NCBI GenBank assembly: GCA_017983755.1
Contig: JAGOAU010000016.1
Location: forward strand, 1-61,023
Reading direction: 5' to 3'
Origin: Azonexus sp.
Lineage (GTDB): Bacteria; Pseudomonadota; Gammaproteobacteria; Burkholderiales; Rhodocyclaceae
Length of the DNA stretch: 61,023 bases
The notes beneath the pieces are model-generated. The model ran no database searches and was not told the origin of the DNA. It saw nothing but the letters and a program-made list of their open reading frames with translations. Position numbers and translations under genes: made by a program. Positions 11,582 through 20,536 of the stretch are shown piece after piece; the first letter of the stretch is position 1, and each line of letters opens with the position of its first letter.

Positions 11582-12208
11582 ATGGTCAGAAGAACCAAGG
11601 AAGATGCGCAGGAAACGCGCAACCGCATCCTCGACACCGCGGTCGAGGTGTTCAACCGCCAGGGCGTCGCCGAGACTTCGCTGAACGACATCGCCCGCGA
11701 GGCCGGTGTCACGCGCGGAGCGATCTACTGGCATTTCGCCAACAAGGTCAGCATGTTCGACGCCATGATCGAGCGCCTGGTCTGCCCGCTGATGATCAAT
11801 GCCGAGGACCGCGACGCCCGGCTGGAAGCCGACCCGCTCGGCTTCCTCCGCGCCTCCACCGACGAATTCATCGGCAAGATGCTGAATGACACCAGCTTCC
11901 GCAGCGTCTTCGAAATCTTCTGGCACAAGTGCGAATACATCGGCGAAATGGCCACCCTGCGCGACTCGCATCTGGAAGAAGGCGAAAACCACATCGACAT
12001 CATCCAGCGCGCCTTCGCGCTGGCCCAGGAAAAGGGCCAGATCGACCGTCGCCTAACGCCGCATCAGGCGACGATCGGCCTGATCGCCCTGCTCGACGGC
12101 CTGCTCTTCAACTGGACCAAGAAACCCGAGATGTTTCCGCTGGCCAGCTACGCCCCCGCCATTCTCGACGCCTGGTTCATGGGACTCGGCGTCGCGCCGA
12201 AGCCTTGA
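11582..12208 (+). CDS. acrR: TetR-family repressor of the efflux operon, AcrR-like
   Basis: A 208-residue TetR regulator. The N-terminus MVRRTKEDAQETRNRILDTA and the HTH block REAGVTRGAIYWHFANK (about residues 39-55) closely resemble E. coli AcrR. The rest is the helical ligand-binding domain. It is the last gene of the efflux operon, 32 bases after the channel gene, and a perfect AcrR-type operator covers the operon promoter. The inference is autoregulation: ligand binding relieves repression of pump and repressor together. In E. coli, acrR is instead divergent from acrAB. Confidence 0.93.
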   Translation: MVRRTKEDAQETRNRILDTAVEVFNRQGVAETSLNDIAREAGVTRGAIYWHFANKVSMFDAMIERLVCPLMINAEDRDARLEADPLGFLRASTDEFIGKMLNDTSFRSVFEIFWHKCEYIGEMATLRDSHLEEGENHIDIIQRAFALAQEKGQIDRRLTPHQATIGLIALLDGLLFNWTKKPEMFPLASYAPAILDAWFMGLGVAPKP

Positions 12209-12294
12209 AAGATTTGCGCCGCGCCAGTTTCATGGCAAACCGGCGCCGCCAGCCGGCCGTCCGCCGGATTCGGGTGATCGGGACGCGACAGGCG

Positions 12295-12300
12295 TATAAT
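12295..12300 (+). promoter_or_regulatory. -10 box directly before rhlE
   Basis: TATAAT stands only eight bases before the rhlE ATG (12309). If used, transcription would begin within a few bases of the start codon, giving a leaderless or nearly leaderless message. No Shine-Dalgarno sequence lies between box and ATG. Confidence 0.5.
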
Positions 12301-12308
12301 GCCGCCCC

Positions 12309-13793
12309 ATGTCTGAAATCAATACGTTAGCTGGCGACGCTGCCAGCACACCGGCTGCCGAAGCAGCCCCCGAAATCACCTTCGCCGACCTCGGCCTGGC
12401 GCCCGAACTGCTGCGCGCCGTCACCGACGAGGGCTACACCAAGCCGACGCCGATCCAGGCCCAAGCCATCCCGCTGGTCATCAGCGGCAAGGACATCATG
12501 GGCGGCGCCCAGACCGGCACCGGCAAGACAGCCGCCTTCACGCTGCCCATCCTGCAGCGCATCCTGCCCTTCGCCAGCAGCAGCCCGTCGCCGGCCAAGC
12601 ACCCGGTACGCGCCCTGATCCTCGCGCCAACCCGCGAACTGGCGCTGCAGGTCTACGAGTCGGTCAAGTCCTACAGCAAGCACACGCCGATCCGCGCCAT
12701 GTGCGCCTTCGGCGGCGTCGACATCAAGCCGCAGATCGCCGAGCTGAAGAAGGGCGTCGAAATCCTCGTCGCCACGCCGGGCCGCCTGCTCGACCACGTC
12801 GAAAACAAGAGCGTCAGTTTCAACTCGGTGCAGGCACTGGTCCTCGACGAAGCGGACCGCATGCTCGACATGGGCTTCATTCCCGACGTCACGCGCATTC
12901 TCAAGATGCTGCCGGCGCAGCGCCAGAGCCTGCTGTTCTCGGCCACCTTCTCGGAAGAGATCAAGAAGCTGGCCGACACCATGCTGCAAGCGCCGGTGCT
13001 GGTCGAAGTCGCCCGCCGCAACCAGGTTTCCGAAACGATCACCCACCGCGTCCACCCGGTTTCCGGATACGGCAAGCGCGGCCTGCTGACCAAGCTCTTG
13101 AAGTCCGGCGACATCCGCCAGTGCATCGTCTTCATGCGCACCAAGCAGGGCTGCTCGCGGCTGACTCGCGAACTGCAGCGCGCCGGCATCCGCGCCGACG
13201 CCATCCACGGCGACAAGAGCCAGCTCGACCGCATCAAGGCACTCGACGCCTTCAAGGCCGGCGAGACGCACGCGCTGATCGCCACCGACGTCGCCGCCCG
13301 CGGCCTCGATGTCGACGACCTGCCCTACGTCATAAACTACGAACTGCCGCACACGCCGGAAGACTACGTGCACCGCATCGGCCGCACCGGCCGCGCCGGC
13401 AAGTCGGGCAACGCCATTTCGCTGGTCAGCGCCCACGAAGTCGGCTATCTGGTCGATATCGAGAAGCTGATCAAGCGGCCGATCGAACAGGTCGAGGTGG
13501 CCGGTTTCGAGCCGGAACCGGAATATGAATACCCGCCGGGAAACAAAAGGAAGCGTAGCGCGCCGGTCAAGGCCCCGCTCGCGCAACGGCCGGAACGTGT
13601 TGAACGCCCCGAACGCGGCGCGCCGCGACGCAATCCGATGATCGCCGCCGACGGTTTCGATTTCAGCAAGCCTTACGAGGACAACTCGCCGCGCGGCGAA
13701 GTGCCGGATTCACCGCAGGCGCCGGCCAAGCCGGACCCGCACAAGCCGAAGCGCGTCGTTGCGGCGCTGCTCGGCGGCCTCGGCAAGCGCTGA
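12309..13793 (+). CDS. rhlE: DEAD-box ATP-dependent RNA helicase, RhlE type
   Basis: A 494-residue cytoplasmic RNA helicase for RNA remodelling and ribosome assembly or mRNA turnover. All motifs are in order: Q motif (TFADLGL...PTPIQAQAIP), AQTGTGKT (I), PTRELALQ (Ia), TPGRLLD (Ib), DEAD (II), SAT (III), ATDVAARGLD (V) and HRIGRTGR (VI). The basic, proline-rich C-terminal tail after residue 400 (KRKRSAPVKAPLAQRPERVERPERG) is typical of RhlE-type proteins and probably binds RNA. It ends one base before the convergent phosphatase gene. Confidence 0.93.
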   Translation: MSEINTLAGDAASTPAAEAAPEITFADLGLAPELLRAVTDEGYTKPTPIQAQAIPLVISGKDIMGGAQTGTGKTAAFTLPILQRILPFASSSPSPAKHPVRALILAPTRELALQVYESVKSYSKHTPIRAMCAFGGVDIKPQIAELKKGVEILVATPGRLLDHVENKSVSFNSVQALVLDEADRMLDMGFIPDVTRILKMLPAQRQSLLFSATFSEEIKKLADTMLQAPVLVEVARRNQVSETITHRVHPVSGYGKRGLLTKLLKSGDIRQCIVFMRTKQGCSRLTRELQRAGIRADAIHGDKSQLDRIKALDAFKAGETHALIATDVAARGLDVDDLPYVINYELPHTPEDYVHRIGRTGRAGKSGNAISLVSAHEVGYLVDIEKLIKRPIEQVEVAGFEPEPEYEYPPGNKRKRSAPVKAPLAQRPERVERPERGAPRRNPMIAADGFDFSKPYEDNSPRGEVPDSPQAPAKPDPHKPKRVVAALLGGLGKR

Positions 13794-13794
13794 C

Positions 13795-14580
13795 CTACTG
13801 GTGTAGCGAACCGTTCGCCGGCTTGCCGGCGGGCGGGATTTCCTTGACCTTGATGATGACCAGCGATACGTTGTCGCCGACGCCGCCGGAACGTGCGCGC
13901 GCCGCTTCGATCAGTATCTCCGACGCCCGGCGCGCCGAGTTTTCAGCGATCACCTGCGCCATCTCGGCTTCTTCGAAGTAGGGCCAGAGGCCGTCCGAGC
14001 ACAGCATGAAGGCGTCGCCGTCGGTCAGGTCGTCGGCCTCGCCGAAAGCAAGCTTAGGTTCTTCCTTGCCGCCGAGCGAGGTGATCAGCACGTTGCGGTT
14101 CGGGTGCGTCAAGGCCTGCTCCGGCGTGATGCGGCCGATCGCAATCAGGTGCTCGACGTAGGAATGATCGATGCTGCGGAACAACATTTCCGGGCCGCGG
14201 AAGCGATAGACCCGGCTGTCGCCGCAATGCCCCCAAGTAACCTTGCCCGGTTGCAGCAGGAGCATGACCACCGTGCTGTGCGGATCCTTTTCGTTGATGA
14301 AGCGCGAGGCCCGGATCATCGAATGCGCTTCGAGCATGCTGTTTTCGAGCATGATGCGCGACGACTCGAGGGAAGGCGCAAAATGCTGGAGACAAGTCTT
14401 GGCCGTGTGCACGACCTGTTCGGCAGCCAGCGCGCCGCCGGCATGGCCACCCATGCCATCCGCCACGACTGCCAATGCCACGCCGCGCTGCCGCTCATGC
14501 TGCAGTAATGCGACCCGGTCCTGCTGTTCCTTGCGATCTCCCTGGTGCTGTGCCGCGCACGCATCGAGTGTTATGGGCAT
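13795..14580 (-). CDS. PP2C-family serine/threonine protein phosphatase
   Basis: A 261-residue cytoplasmic PPM/PP2C phosphatase. Metal-binding motifs are intact: QQDR near residue 20, VVADGMGGHAGG near residue 40, WGHCGDSRVYR, LCSDGLWPYFE and GGVGDNVSLVIIK near the C-terminus. It would dephosphorylate Ser/Thr residues on unknown partners. No kinase gene is adjacent; the only Hanks-type kinase in the window is 31 kb away and looks foreign. The gene is transcribed alone, convergent with rhlE. Confidence 0.9.
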   Translation of the reverse strand: MPITLDACAAQHQGDRKEQQDRVALLQHERQRGVALAVVADGMGGHAGGALAAEQVVHTAKTCLQHFAPSLESSRIMLENSMLEAHSMIRASRFINEKDPHSTVVMLLLQPGKVTWGHCGDSRVYRFRGPEMLFRSIDHSYVEHLIAIGRITPEQALTHPNRNVLITSLGGKEEPKLAFGEADDLTDGDAFMLCSDGLWPYFEEAEMAQVIAENSARRASEILIEAARARSGGVGDNVSLVIIKVKEIPPAGKPANGSLHQ

Positions 14581-14666
14581 TGCTTCTCCTTGTCGGCCGA
14601 AAGGTTAGCACGAAAGGCATAAACGATGCAGGGGGTATATGGCGCTGGAGAGACAGCAAGGCGCCG

Positions 14667-15902
14667 TCAGGTCAGCGTCTCGTCGATCAGTTCGATCCAG
14701 TGGCGCACCGGCAGCACGCTACCGGCCTGCAGATGGGTCAGGCAGCCGATATTGGCAGTGGCAACGGCCAGCGGCGAATTCGCCGTCAGCGCCGCCAGCT
14801 TGTTATCCCGCAGGCGCAGCGACAAATCCGGCTGCAGCAGCGAATAGGTGCCGGCCGAGCCGCAGCACAGATGCCCGTCGGCAACCGGCACCAGTTCAAA
14901 GCCAGCCGCTGCCAGCAATTCCTCGATCACGCCGCGTATCTTCAACCCGTGCTGCAGGGTGCACGGCGCGTGGAAAGCCAGTTTGCCGCGCTGCCGGCTG
15001 CCTGGCACCAGCAGGGTTTGCAGGCGCCCGCCCTCGGCAGCGAGAATCTCCGACGGATCGCGGCACAGGGCGCTGATTTTGGCCGCTTTTTCGGCGTAGA
15101 CCGCGTCATCGGCCAGCACATGCCCGTACTCCTTCACCTGGACGCCACAGCCGGAAGCGGTGACGACGATCGCCTCGATGCCGCTGTCGACATGCGGCCA
15201 CCAGGCGTCGATGTTGCGCCGCATGTCGTCCCTTGCCGCGTGGTCGTTCAAATGGAAACGCACGGCACCGCAGCAACCGGCCTTGCCTTCCTCGAACAGC
15301 TCGATGCCCAATTGGTCGAACACGCGCGCCGTGGCGGCGTTGATATTGGGCGCCAGCGCTGGCTGGACGCATCCAGCCAGCGCCAGCATGCGCCGCCCGT
15401 GCCCGGCCGTGGCCGGCCACGGGCGGGCGACGCCCGAGGCTTCCGACGGCAGCTTGTCGGCCAGCCCCGAAGGCAGCAGCGGACGCAGCAACTGGCCAAG
15501 TTTGACCGCCGGGCCGAAAACCCCCGGGCGCGTCAGCGCCTCGCGCAGCACGCGGCGCATCAGCGCATCGCCGCCCTTGCGCGGCAGCTTGTCCTCGACG
15601 ACCTGGCGACCGATGTCGAGCAGATGGCTGTACTTGACGCCCGACGGGCAGGTCGTTTCGCACGAACGGCAGGTCAGGCAGCGGTCGAGGTGGAGGCGCG
15701 TCTTTTCGGTGACCGGCTTGCCCTCCAGCACCTGCTTGATCAGGTAGATGCGGCCGCGCGGGCCGTCGAGTTCGTCGCCAAGCAGCTGGTAGGTCGGGCA
15801 GGTGGCCGTGCAGAAACCGCAATGCACGCAACTGCGCAGGATCGTCTCGGCTTCCCGGCCGGCCGGGGTATCGCGGATGAAATCGGCGAGCTTGGTATCC
15901 AT
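14667..15902 (-). CDS. glcF: glycolate oxidase iron-sulfur subunit
   Basis: A 411-residue protein (E. coli GlcF 407) with two 4Fe-4S ferredoxin motifs: Cys25/28/31/35 in CVHCGFCTATCP and Cys75/78/81/85 in CLTCRSCETTCP. Two CCG domains follow (GCCGAVRFHL and LCCGSAGTYSLL). It passes electrons from GlcD/GlcE to the respiratory chain when glycolate is oxidised to glyoxylate. Its ATG overlaps the glcE stop (ATGA), so translation is coupled. A degenerate copy of the 33-bp repeat lies at 15075-15107. Confidence 0.95.
   Translation of the reverse strand: MDTKLADFIRDTPAGREAETILRSCVHCGFCTATCPTYQLLGDELDGPRGRIYLIKQVLEGKPVTEKTRLHLDRCLTCRSCETTCPSGVKYSHLLDIGRQVVEDKLPRKGGDALMRRVLREALTRPGVFGPAVKLGQLLRPLLPSGLADKLPSEASGVARPWPATAGHGRRMLALAGCVQPALAPNINAATARVFDQLGIELFEEGKAGCCGAVRFHLNDHAARDDMRRNIDAWWPHVDSGIEAIVVTASGCGVQVKEYGHVLADDAVYAEKAAKISALCRDPSEILAAEGGRLQTLLVPGSRQRGKLAFHAPCTLQHGLKIRGVIEELLAAAGFELVPVADGHLCCGSAGTYSLLQPDLSLRLRDNKLAALTANSPLAVATANIGCLTHLQAGSVLPVRHWIELIDETLT
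15075..15107 (-). repeat. 33-bp uptake-signal-like element, degenerate copy in glcF
   Basis: Core GACGCGGTCTAC (three changes); AAAAA at 17-21 and AAAATC at 28-33 are perfect. Confidence 0.65.
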
Positions 15903-16951
15903 CAGAACTCCGCGTAGAGGCGACCGGGATTGAGGATGCCGCGCGGGTCGAAGCTCTTTTTCAGGCGGCGATGCAGGGCAAGGAGCGCCGGCGACAGCGC
16001 GGCGAAAGTGCCCTCCCGGCAACGCAGCGATTCCGGCGCCCGGTAGAGCACGGCATGGCCGCCGGCACGCGCCGCTGCGCCGCGCACGGCATCCTGTTCG
16101 CCGGCATACCAGCGCAGCGCGCCGCCCCATTCGATGGCGCACAGGCCGTCGAGTCCCGGCGCCGGCGCGGTCGACGGCAGGGCCAGGCGCCACAGCAGCT
16201 TTTCGGAAAAAGCCGGGTGCGTCTGCTCACGCACGGAAATCCAGTGTTTTTCGGCGTCGACCGCAAGCGTGCCCCCGAGCTTGCCGCGCGCCGCCTCGAC
16301 GGCCGCCCGCGCGCCGGACAGGCGCAGCCAGAGCTGCCCCTGATGCCAGAACGAGGCGGAAATCGGCAAGGGCTGGCCGCCCCACTGATTGAGCCGGGTG
16401 ATGGCATCGCTTTCGCCGATGTCGAAAACTAGCGTCTGTTCGGCCACCGGCTTCGGCAACACCTTCAAAGTCACTTCGGCCAGCACGCCGAGCGTGCCGA
16501 GGCTGCCGGCCACCAGCCGCGAAACGTCGTAGCCGGCGACGTTCTTCATGACCTGGCCGCCAAAATCGAGCACCTGGCCGGTGCCGTCGACCAGCTGGAC
16601 GCCCAGCACGAAGTCGCGCACCGCCCCCGCCTGCTGCCGGCGCGGGCCGGACAAGCCGGCGGCAACGCAGCCGCCGACCGTCGCGCCAGCGAAGCGTGGC
16701 GGCTCGAAGGCCAGCATCTGGCCCTTGTCAGCCAGCGCCGCTTCGATCTCGGCGAGTGGCGTGCCGCACCTGGCGGTGATGTAAAGCTCGGTTGGTTCGT
16801 AGGCGACGATGCCGTTGTAAGCAGCCACATCCAGTACTTCGCCGGCCAGCATGCCACCGTAGAAATCCTTGCTGCCGGCGCCGCGGATGCGCAGCGGCGT
16901 GTGGCTGTCGTGCGCGGTACGAATGGCGGCAGCGATCTGGTCGAGCGTCAT
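15902..16951 (-). CDS. glcE: glycolate oxidase FAD-binding subunit
   Basis: A 349-residue FAD-linked oxidase subunit (E. coli GlcE 350). It shows the PCMH-type FAD fold, with RIRGAGSKDFYGG near the N-terminus, FEPPRFAGATVGGCVAAGLSG and MKNVAGYDVSRLVAGSLGTLGV. The start is the ATG overlapping the glcD stop; a longer in-frame extension only reads glcD DNA. It works with GlcD and GlcF. A 33-bp repeat copy lies at 16235-16267 inside the gene. Confidence 0.94.
   Translation of the reverse strand: MTLDQIAAAIRTAHDSHTPLRIRGAGSKDFYGGMLAGEVLDVAAYNGIVAYEPTELYITARCGTPLAEIEAALADKGQMLAFEPPRFAGATVGGCVAAGLSGPRRQQAGAVRDFVLGVQLVDGTGQVLDFGGQVMKNVAGYDVSRLVAGSLGTLGVLAEVTLKVLPKPVAEQTLVFDIGESDAITRLNQWGGQPLPISASFWHQGQLWLRLSGARAAVEAARGKLGGTLAVDAEKHWISVREQTHPAFSEKLLWRLALPSTAPAPGLDGLCAIEWGGALRWYAGEQDAVRGAAARAGGHAVLYRAPESLRCREGTFAALSPALLALHRRLKKSFDPRGILNPGRLYAEF
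16235..16267 (-). repeat. 33-bp uptake-signal-like element in glcE
   Basis: Core CTTGCGGTCGAC, AAAAA at 17-21, ATTTCC at 28-33. Confidence 0.8.
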
Positions 16952-18432
16952 CAGAAGCGCTCCAGTTCGGGAAATTTCACGTCGCCATGATGCACGTGCA
17001 TGCGCCCGTACTCGGCGCAGCGATGCAGGCTGGGCACCGCCTTGCCGGGGTTGAGCAGGCCGCTTTCGTCGAAAGCCGCCTTGATGCGGCGGAAGGCTTC
17101 CAGTTCCGGCGTCTTGTACTGCACGCACATCTGATTGATTTTCTCGATGCCGACGCCGTGCTCGCCGGTGATCGAACCACCGAGCGCCACCGACAGTTCG
17201 AGGATCTCGGCGCCGAAGGCTTCGGCGCGTTCCCATTCGCCGGGCTTCGCCGCGTCGTACATGATCAACGGATGCAGGTTGCCGTCGCCTGCGTGGAAGA
17301 CATTGGCACAACGCAGGCCGTATTTCTTTTCCATTTCGGCGATGGCGGACAGCATTTCAGCCAGCCGCTTGCGCGGGATGGTGCCATCCATGCAGTAGTA
17401 ATCCGGCGTGATGCGCCCGACCGCCGGAAAAGCCGCCTTGCGCCCGGCCCAGAAGCGCAGGCGCTCGGCTTCGGAGTGCGAGACGCGGATGTCGCGGGCG
17501 CCGGCCGCGGTCAAAACCTCGGTGACGCGGGCGATCTCCTCGGCCACCTCTTCCGGCGTGCCGTCCGCCTCGCACAGGAGAATCGCCGCAGCGTCGAGGT
17601 CGTAGCCGGCCTTGACGTAAGGCTCGACGGCGGCGGTTGCCGGCTTGTCCATCATCTCCAGCCCGGCCGGGATGATGCCGGCGGCGATGATCGCCGCCAC
17701 CGCATCGCCGGCCTTGGCAACGTCGTCGAAGGAGGCCATCACCACCTGCGCCAGCTCCGGCTTCGGCACCAGCTTCACCGTGACTTCGGTAACGACGCCG
17801 AGCATGCCTTCCGAGCCGATGAGCAGCGCCAGCAGGTCGTAACCGGGCGCATCCGGGGCTTCCGAGCCAATCTCGAAAACCTCGCCTTCGATGCTGACGA
17901 CGCGGATACGCAGCACGTTGTGCACCGTCAGGCCGTATTTCAGGCAATGCACGCCGCCCGAGTTCTCGGCGACGTTGCCGCCCAGCGTGCAGGCGATCTG
18001 CGACGATGGATCGGGCGCGTAATAGAGGCCATATGGCGCCGCCGCTTCCGACACCGCCAGGTTGCGCACGCCGGGCTGGACGACGGCGGTCCGGCTGTCG
18101 CGGTCGACCTGCAAAATCCGGTTGAAACGGGCCAGCGACAAGACCACGCCCTGGGCGTGCGGCATCGCGCCGCCCGACAGCCCGGTGCCCGCACCGCGCG
18201 CCACCACCGGCACACCGAGCTGGTGGCAGGTACGCAGCACGTCGATCACCTGCCCCTCGCTTTCCGGCAGGCAGACGGCCAGCGGCAGCTCGCGGTAGGC
18301 GGTGAGGCCGTCGCACTCGTAGGGGCGCAGATCCTCGTCGTCGACCAGCAGGCAATGCGCCGGCAGGATCAGTCCGAGGCGGGCGGCAAGCGCCTTGCGG
18401 TCGGTGCGGAATTCGGGTTCGGGCGTCGTCAT
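16951..18432 (-). CDS. glcD: glycolate oxidase catalytic FAD subunit
   Basis: A 493-residue flavoprotein (E. coli GlcD 499) that oxidises glycolate to glyoxylate. The FAD-binding domain has VVARGAGTGLSGGAMP near residues 75-92 and CTLGGNVAENSGGVHCLKYG near 145. The C-terminal domain has the H-rich VFHAGDGNLHPLI and GSITGEHGVGIEK blocks. It is coupled to glcE by an overlapping ATGA. Seven bases separate it from the upstream kinase gene, so it is in the same operon. A 33-bp repeat copy lies at 18097-18129. Confidence 0.95.
   Translation of the reverse strand: MTTPEPEFRTDRKALAARLGLILPAHCLLVDDEDLRPYECDGLTAYRELPLAVCLPESEGQVIDVLRTCHQLGVPVVARGAGTGLSGGAMPHAQGVVLSLARFNRILQVDRDSRTAVVQPGVRNLAVSEAAAPYGLYYAPDPSSQIACTLGGNVAENSGGVHCLKYGLTVHNVLRIRVVSIEGEVFEIGSEAPDAPGYDLLALLIGSEGMLGVVTEVTVKLVPKPELAQVVMASFDDVAKAGDAVAAIIAAGIIPAGLEMMDKPATAAVEPYVKAGYDLDAAAILLCEADGTPEEVAEEIARVTEVLTAAGARDIRVSHSEAERLRFWAGRKAAFPAVGRITPDYYCMDGTIPRKRLAEMLSAIAEMEKKYGLRCANVFHAGDGNLHPLIMYDAAKPGEWERAEAFGAEILELSVALGGSITGEHGVGIEKINQMCVQYKTPELEAFRRIKAAFDESGLLNPGKAVPSLHRCAEYGRMHVHHGDVKFPELERF
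18097..18129 (+). repeat. 33-bp uptake-signal-like element in glcD
   Basis: Core GTCGCGGTCGAC, AAAAT at 17-21, GAAACG at 28-33. Confidence 0.75.
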
Positions 18433-18439
18433 GGTTCCC

Positions 18440-19702
18440 TCATTCTAATCCGACGAGGATGGCGCGGAAGTCGTTTACATTGGTTCGTGTCGGGCCGGTG
18501 AGCAGCAGGTCGCCGAGCGCCGAAAAATAACCCCAGGCGTCGTTGGCGGCCATGAATTGGCGAATATCGAGGCCCTGTTCGCGCGCCCGGCGCAAGGTAT
18601 CGGGCGTGACAAAAGCACCGGCATTGTCTTCGGAGCCGTCGATACCGTCGGTGTCCGCCGCCAGGGCGTGGATACCCGGCGCACCGTCGAGTGCCAACGC
18701 CAGGCCAAGGAGAAATTCAGTATTGCGCCCGCCACGCCCGGCGCCTTTCAAGGTCACCGTCGTTTCGCCGCCCGACAGCAGCACGCAGGGCTTTGGGGCC
18801 GGAAAACCGTGTCGACCGCAACTGACCGCCATGCCGGCCAGCGCCTTGCCGATCTCGCGCGCCTCGCCTTCGATAGCGTCGCCGAGGATCAGCGGCGCGA
18901 TGCCGAGCCGGCGTGCTTCGGCCGCCGACGCTTCGAGCATTTGGCGCGGGCTGGCGACCAGGCGGAACTCGCTTTTTTCCAATCGCGGGTCGCCCGGTTT
19001 TGGCGTCTCCAGCTCACCCGAAGCCAGCCGCGCGCGCAATGCCGCGGAGATGGTGATGCCGTGGAAATCGAGCACCTTCAGCGCGTCGACCGCAGTCGTC
19101 GGGTCGCCGACCGTCGGGCCGGAAGCGATGACCGCCGGGTCGTCGCCCGGCACGTCGGAGATCGCCAGCGTCAGCACCGGGGCCGGCCAGGCGGCAAGTG
19201 CCAGCCGCCCGCCCTTGATCGCCGACAGATGTTTGCGCACGCAGTTGATCTCGCCAATGCTCGCCCCCGACCTGAGCAGCGCCGCGGTGAGTGCCCGCTT
19301 CTCGGCCAGCGTGACACCGGCGGCCGGCGCCGCCAGGAGCGCCGAACCACCGCCGGAAATCAAGGCCAAGACCCGGTCGGTTGCGGTCAACCCCGAAATC
19401 TTGCCCAAAATGCGCGCCGCCGCCGCTTCACCCGCCGCATCCGGCACCGGGTGCGCCGCCTCGACGATCTCGATGCGTTCGCACGGCACGCCATGGCCGT
19501 AGCGCGTAACAACCAGCCCGTCGAGCGGCCCCGACCAGTGATCCTCGACCGCCGGCGCCATCGCCGCCGAGGCCTTGCCGGCGCCGATGACAATCAGCCG
19601 GCCGCCGTCATCCGGCGGCAAATGCGGCGGCACGCACAAGGCCGGATCGGCGGCCGCAATGGCGGCGTCGAACAGGCAACGCAGAATCTCGCGCGGGCTC
19701 AT
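18440..19702 (-). CDS. glycerate 2-kinase (MOFRL/GCK family, TtuD-like)
   Basis: A 420-residue DUF4147/MOFRL protein. It has GAGKASAAMAPAVE near the N-terminus, LISGGGSALLAAPAAGVTL mid-protein, ISDVPGDDPAVIASGPTVGD, and the C-terminal MOFRL block LSGGETTVTLKGAGRGGRNTEFLL. Members were once called hydroxypyruvate reductase (TtuD), but characterised ones phosphorylate glycerate to 2-phosphoglycerate. That fits here, between hydroxypyruvate isomerase and glycolate oxidase. Its ATG overlaps the hyi stop. Two 33-bp repeat copies lie in the hyi/kinase stretch (19380-19412 is in this gene). Confidence 0.9.
   Translation of the reverse strand: MSPREILRCLFDAAIAAADPALCVPPHLPPDDGGRLIVIGAGKASAAMAPAVEDHWSGPLDGLVVTRYGHGVPCERIEIVEAAHPVPDAAGEAAAARILGKISGLTATDRVLALISGGGSALLAAPAAGVTLAEKRALTAALLRSGASIGEINCVRKHLSAIKGGRLALAAWPAPVLTLAISDVPGDDPAVIASGPTVGDPTTAVDALKVLDFHGITISAALRARLASGELETPKPGDPRLEKSEFRLVASPRQMLEASAAEARRLGIAPLILGDAIEGEAREIGKALAGMAVSCGRHGFPAPKPCVLLSGGETTVTLKGAGRGGRNTEFLLGLALALDGAPGIHALAADTDGIDGSEDNAGAFVTPDTLRRAREQGLDIRQFMAANDAWGYFSALGDLLLTGPTRTNVNDFRAILVGLE
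19380..19412 (+). repeat. 33-bp uptake-signal-like element in the glycerate kinase gene
   Basis: Perfect core GTTGCGGTCAAC, AAATC at 17-21, AAAATG at 28-33. Confidence 0.88.
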
Positions 19703-20472
19703 CGCGGCAACCAGCCGAGGCCCGCCTCGGTCGTCGTCAGCGGCTTGTATTCGCAGCCGACCCAGCCGTCGTAGCCCAGCCGGTCGAGCAGATCGAAGAG
19801 GAAGGGATAGTTGATCTCGCCGCTGCCCGGTTCGTGACGCCCCGGGTTATCGGCGATCTGGATGTGGCCGATGCGCTGGATGTTTGCCTCCAGCGTGCGC
19901 GCCAGATCGCCGGCGATGATCTGCGCGTGGTAGATGTCGTACTGCAGTTTCACGTTGCTGCGGTCGACCGCCTCCAGCATGCGAAAACCCTTGGCCATTT
20001 CGTCCAGCCAGTAGCCGGGCATGTCGATGCGGCTGTTGATCGGCTCGATCGTCACCGTTGCGCCGATGGTCGCGAAGCGGTCGGCGGCGAACTGCAGGTT
20101 GGCGATGTAGGTCGCTTCGAGTTCCGCCTCGCCGACGCCGGCCGGCCGCAACCCGGCCAGGCAATGCACGCGTTCGCAGTCGAGCACCATCGCGTAATCG
20201 AGCGCCAGTTCGACGCTCTCGGCGAACTCGCCGCGGCGCTGCGGCTGGCAGGCCAGGCCGCGCTCGCCGGCCACCCAGTCGCCGGCCGGCAGGTTGAACA
20301 GCACCTGTTCGAGATCGTTGGCGCGCAGCCAATCGGCGATGTCGGATGCCGGATGCTCGTAGGGGAAAAGATATTCGACACCCTTGAATCCCGCCACCGC
20401 GGCCCGCGCGAAGCGCTCGGGAAATGGCACGTCGGTGAACAGAAAACTGAGATTGGCGGCGAACTTTGGCAT
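19699..20472 (-). CDS. hyi: hydroxypyruvate isomerase
   Basis: A 257-residue TIM-barrel protein (E. coli Hyi 258). It opens with MPKFAANLSFLFTDVPFPERF and has GVEYLFPYE, the metal-ligand region TIEPINSRIDMPGY, LQYDIYHAQ and GEINYPFLF, and ends GCEYKP. It interconverts hydroxypyruvate and tartronate semialdehyde in glyoxylate metabolism. It is the first gene of hyi-kinase-glcDEF. Glyoxylate carboligase and tartronate semialdehyde reductase are not in the window, so the route must be completed elsewhere. Confidence 0.93.
   Translation of the reverse strand: MPKFAANLSFLFTDVPFPERFARAAVAGFKGVEYLFPYEHPASDIADWLRANDLEQVLFNLPAGDWVAGERGLACQPQRRGEFAESVELALDYAMVLDCERVHCLAGLRPAGVGEAELEATYIANLQFAADRFATIGATVTIEPINSRIDMPGYWLDEMAKGFRMLEAVDRSNVKLQYDIYHAQIIAGDLARTLEANIQRIGHIQIADNPGRHEPGSGEINYPFLFDLLDRLGYDGWVGCEYKPLTTTEAGLGWLPR
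19957..19989 (+). repeat. 33-bp uptake-signal-like element in hyi
   Basis: Core GCTGCGGTCGAC; the first tract is missing, the second (AAAACC) is in register. Confidence 0.6.
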
Positions 20473-20504
20473 GGCGACGACAGTCTGTAAGGCGGACTCG
20501 TCAG

Positions 20505-20510
20505 TATAAT
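20505..20510 (+). promoter_or_regulatory. -10 box of the cobalamin adenosyltransferase operon
   Basis: TATAAT lies 26 bases before the GTG start at 20537. A strong Shine-Dalgarno AGGAGGAG (20523-20530) follows. The -35 region at about 20482-20487 is a poor match. Confidence 0.6.
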
Positions 20511-20536
20511 CCGCGCACTTCTAGGAGGAGAGCAAC

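Noticed and set aside
19088-19100. GTCGACCGCAGT in the glycerate kinase gene as a further element
   Set aside because: The upstream tracts are out of register by one or more bases.
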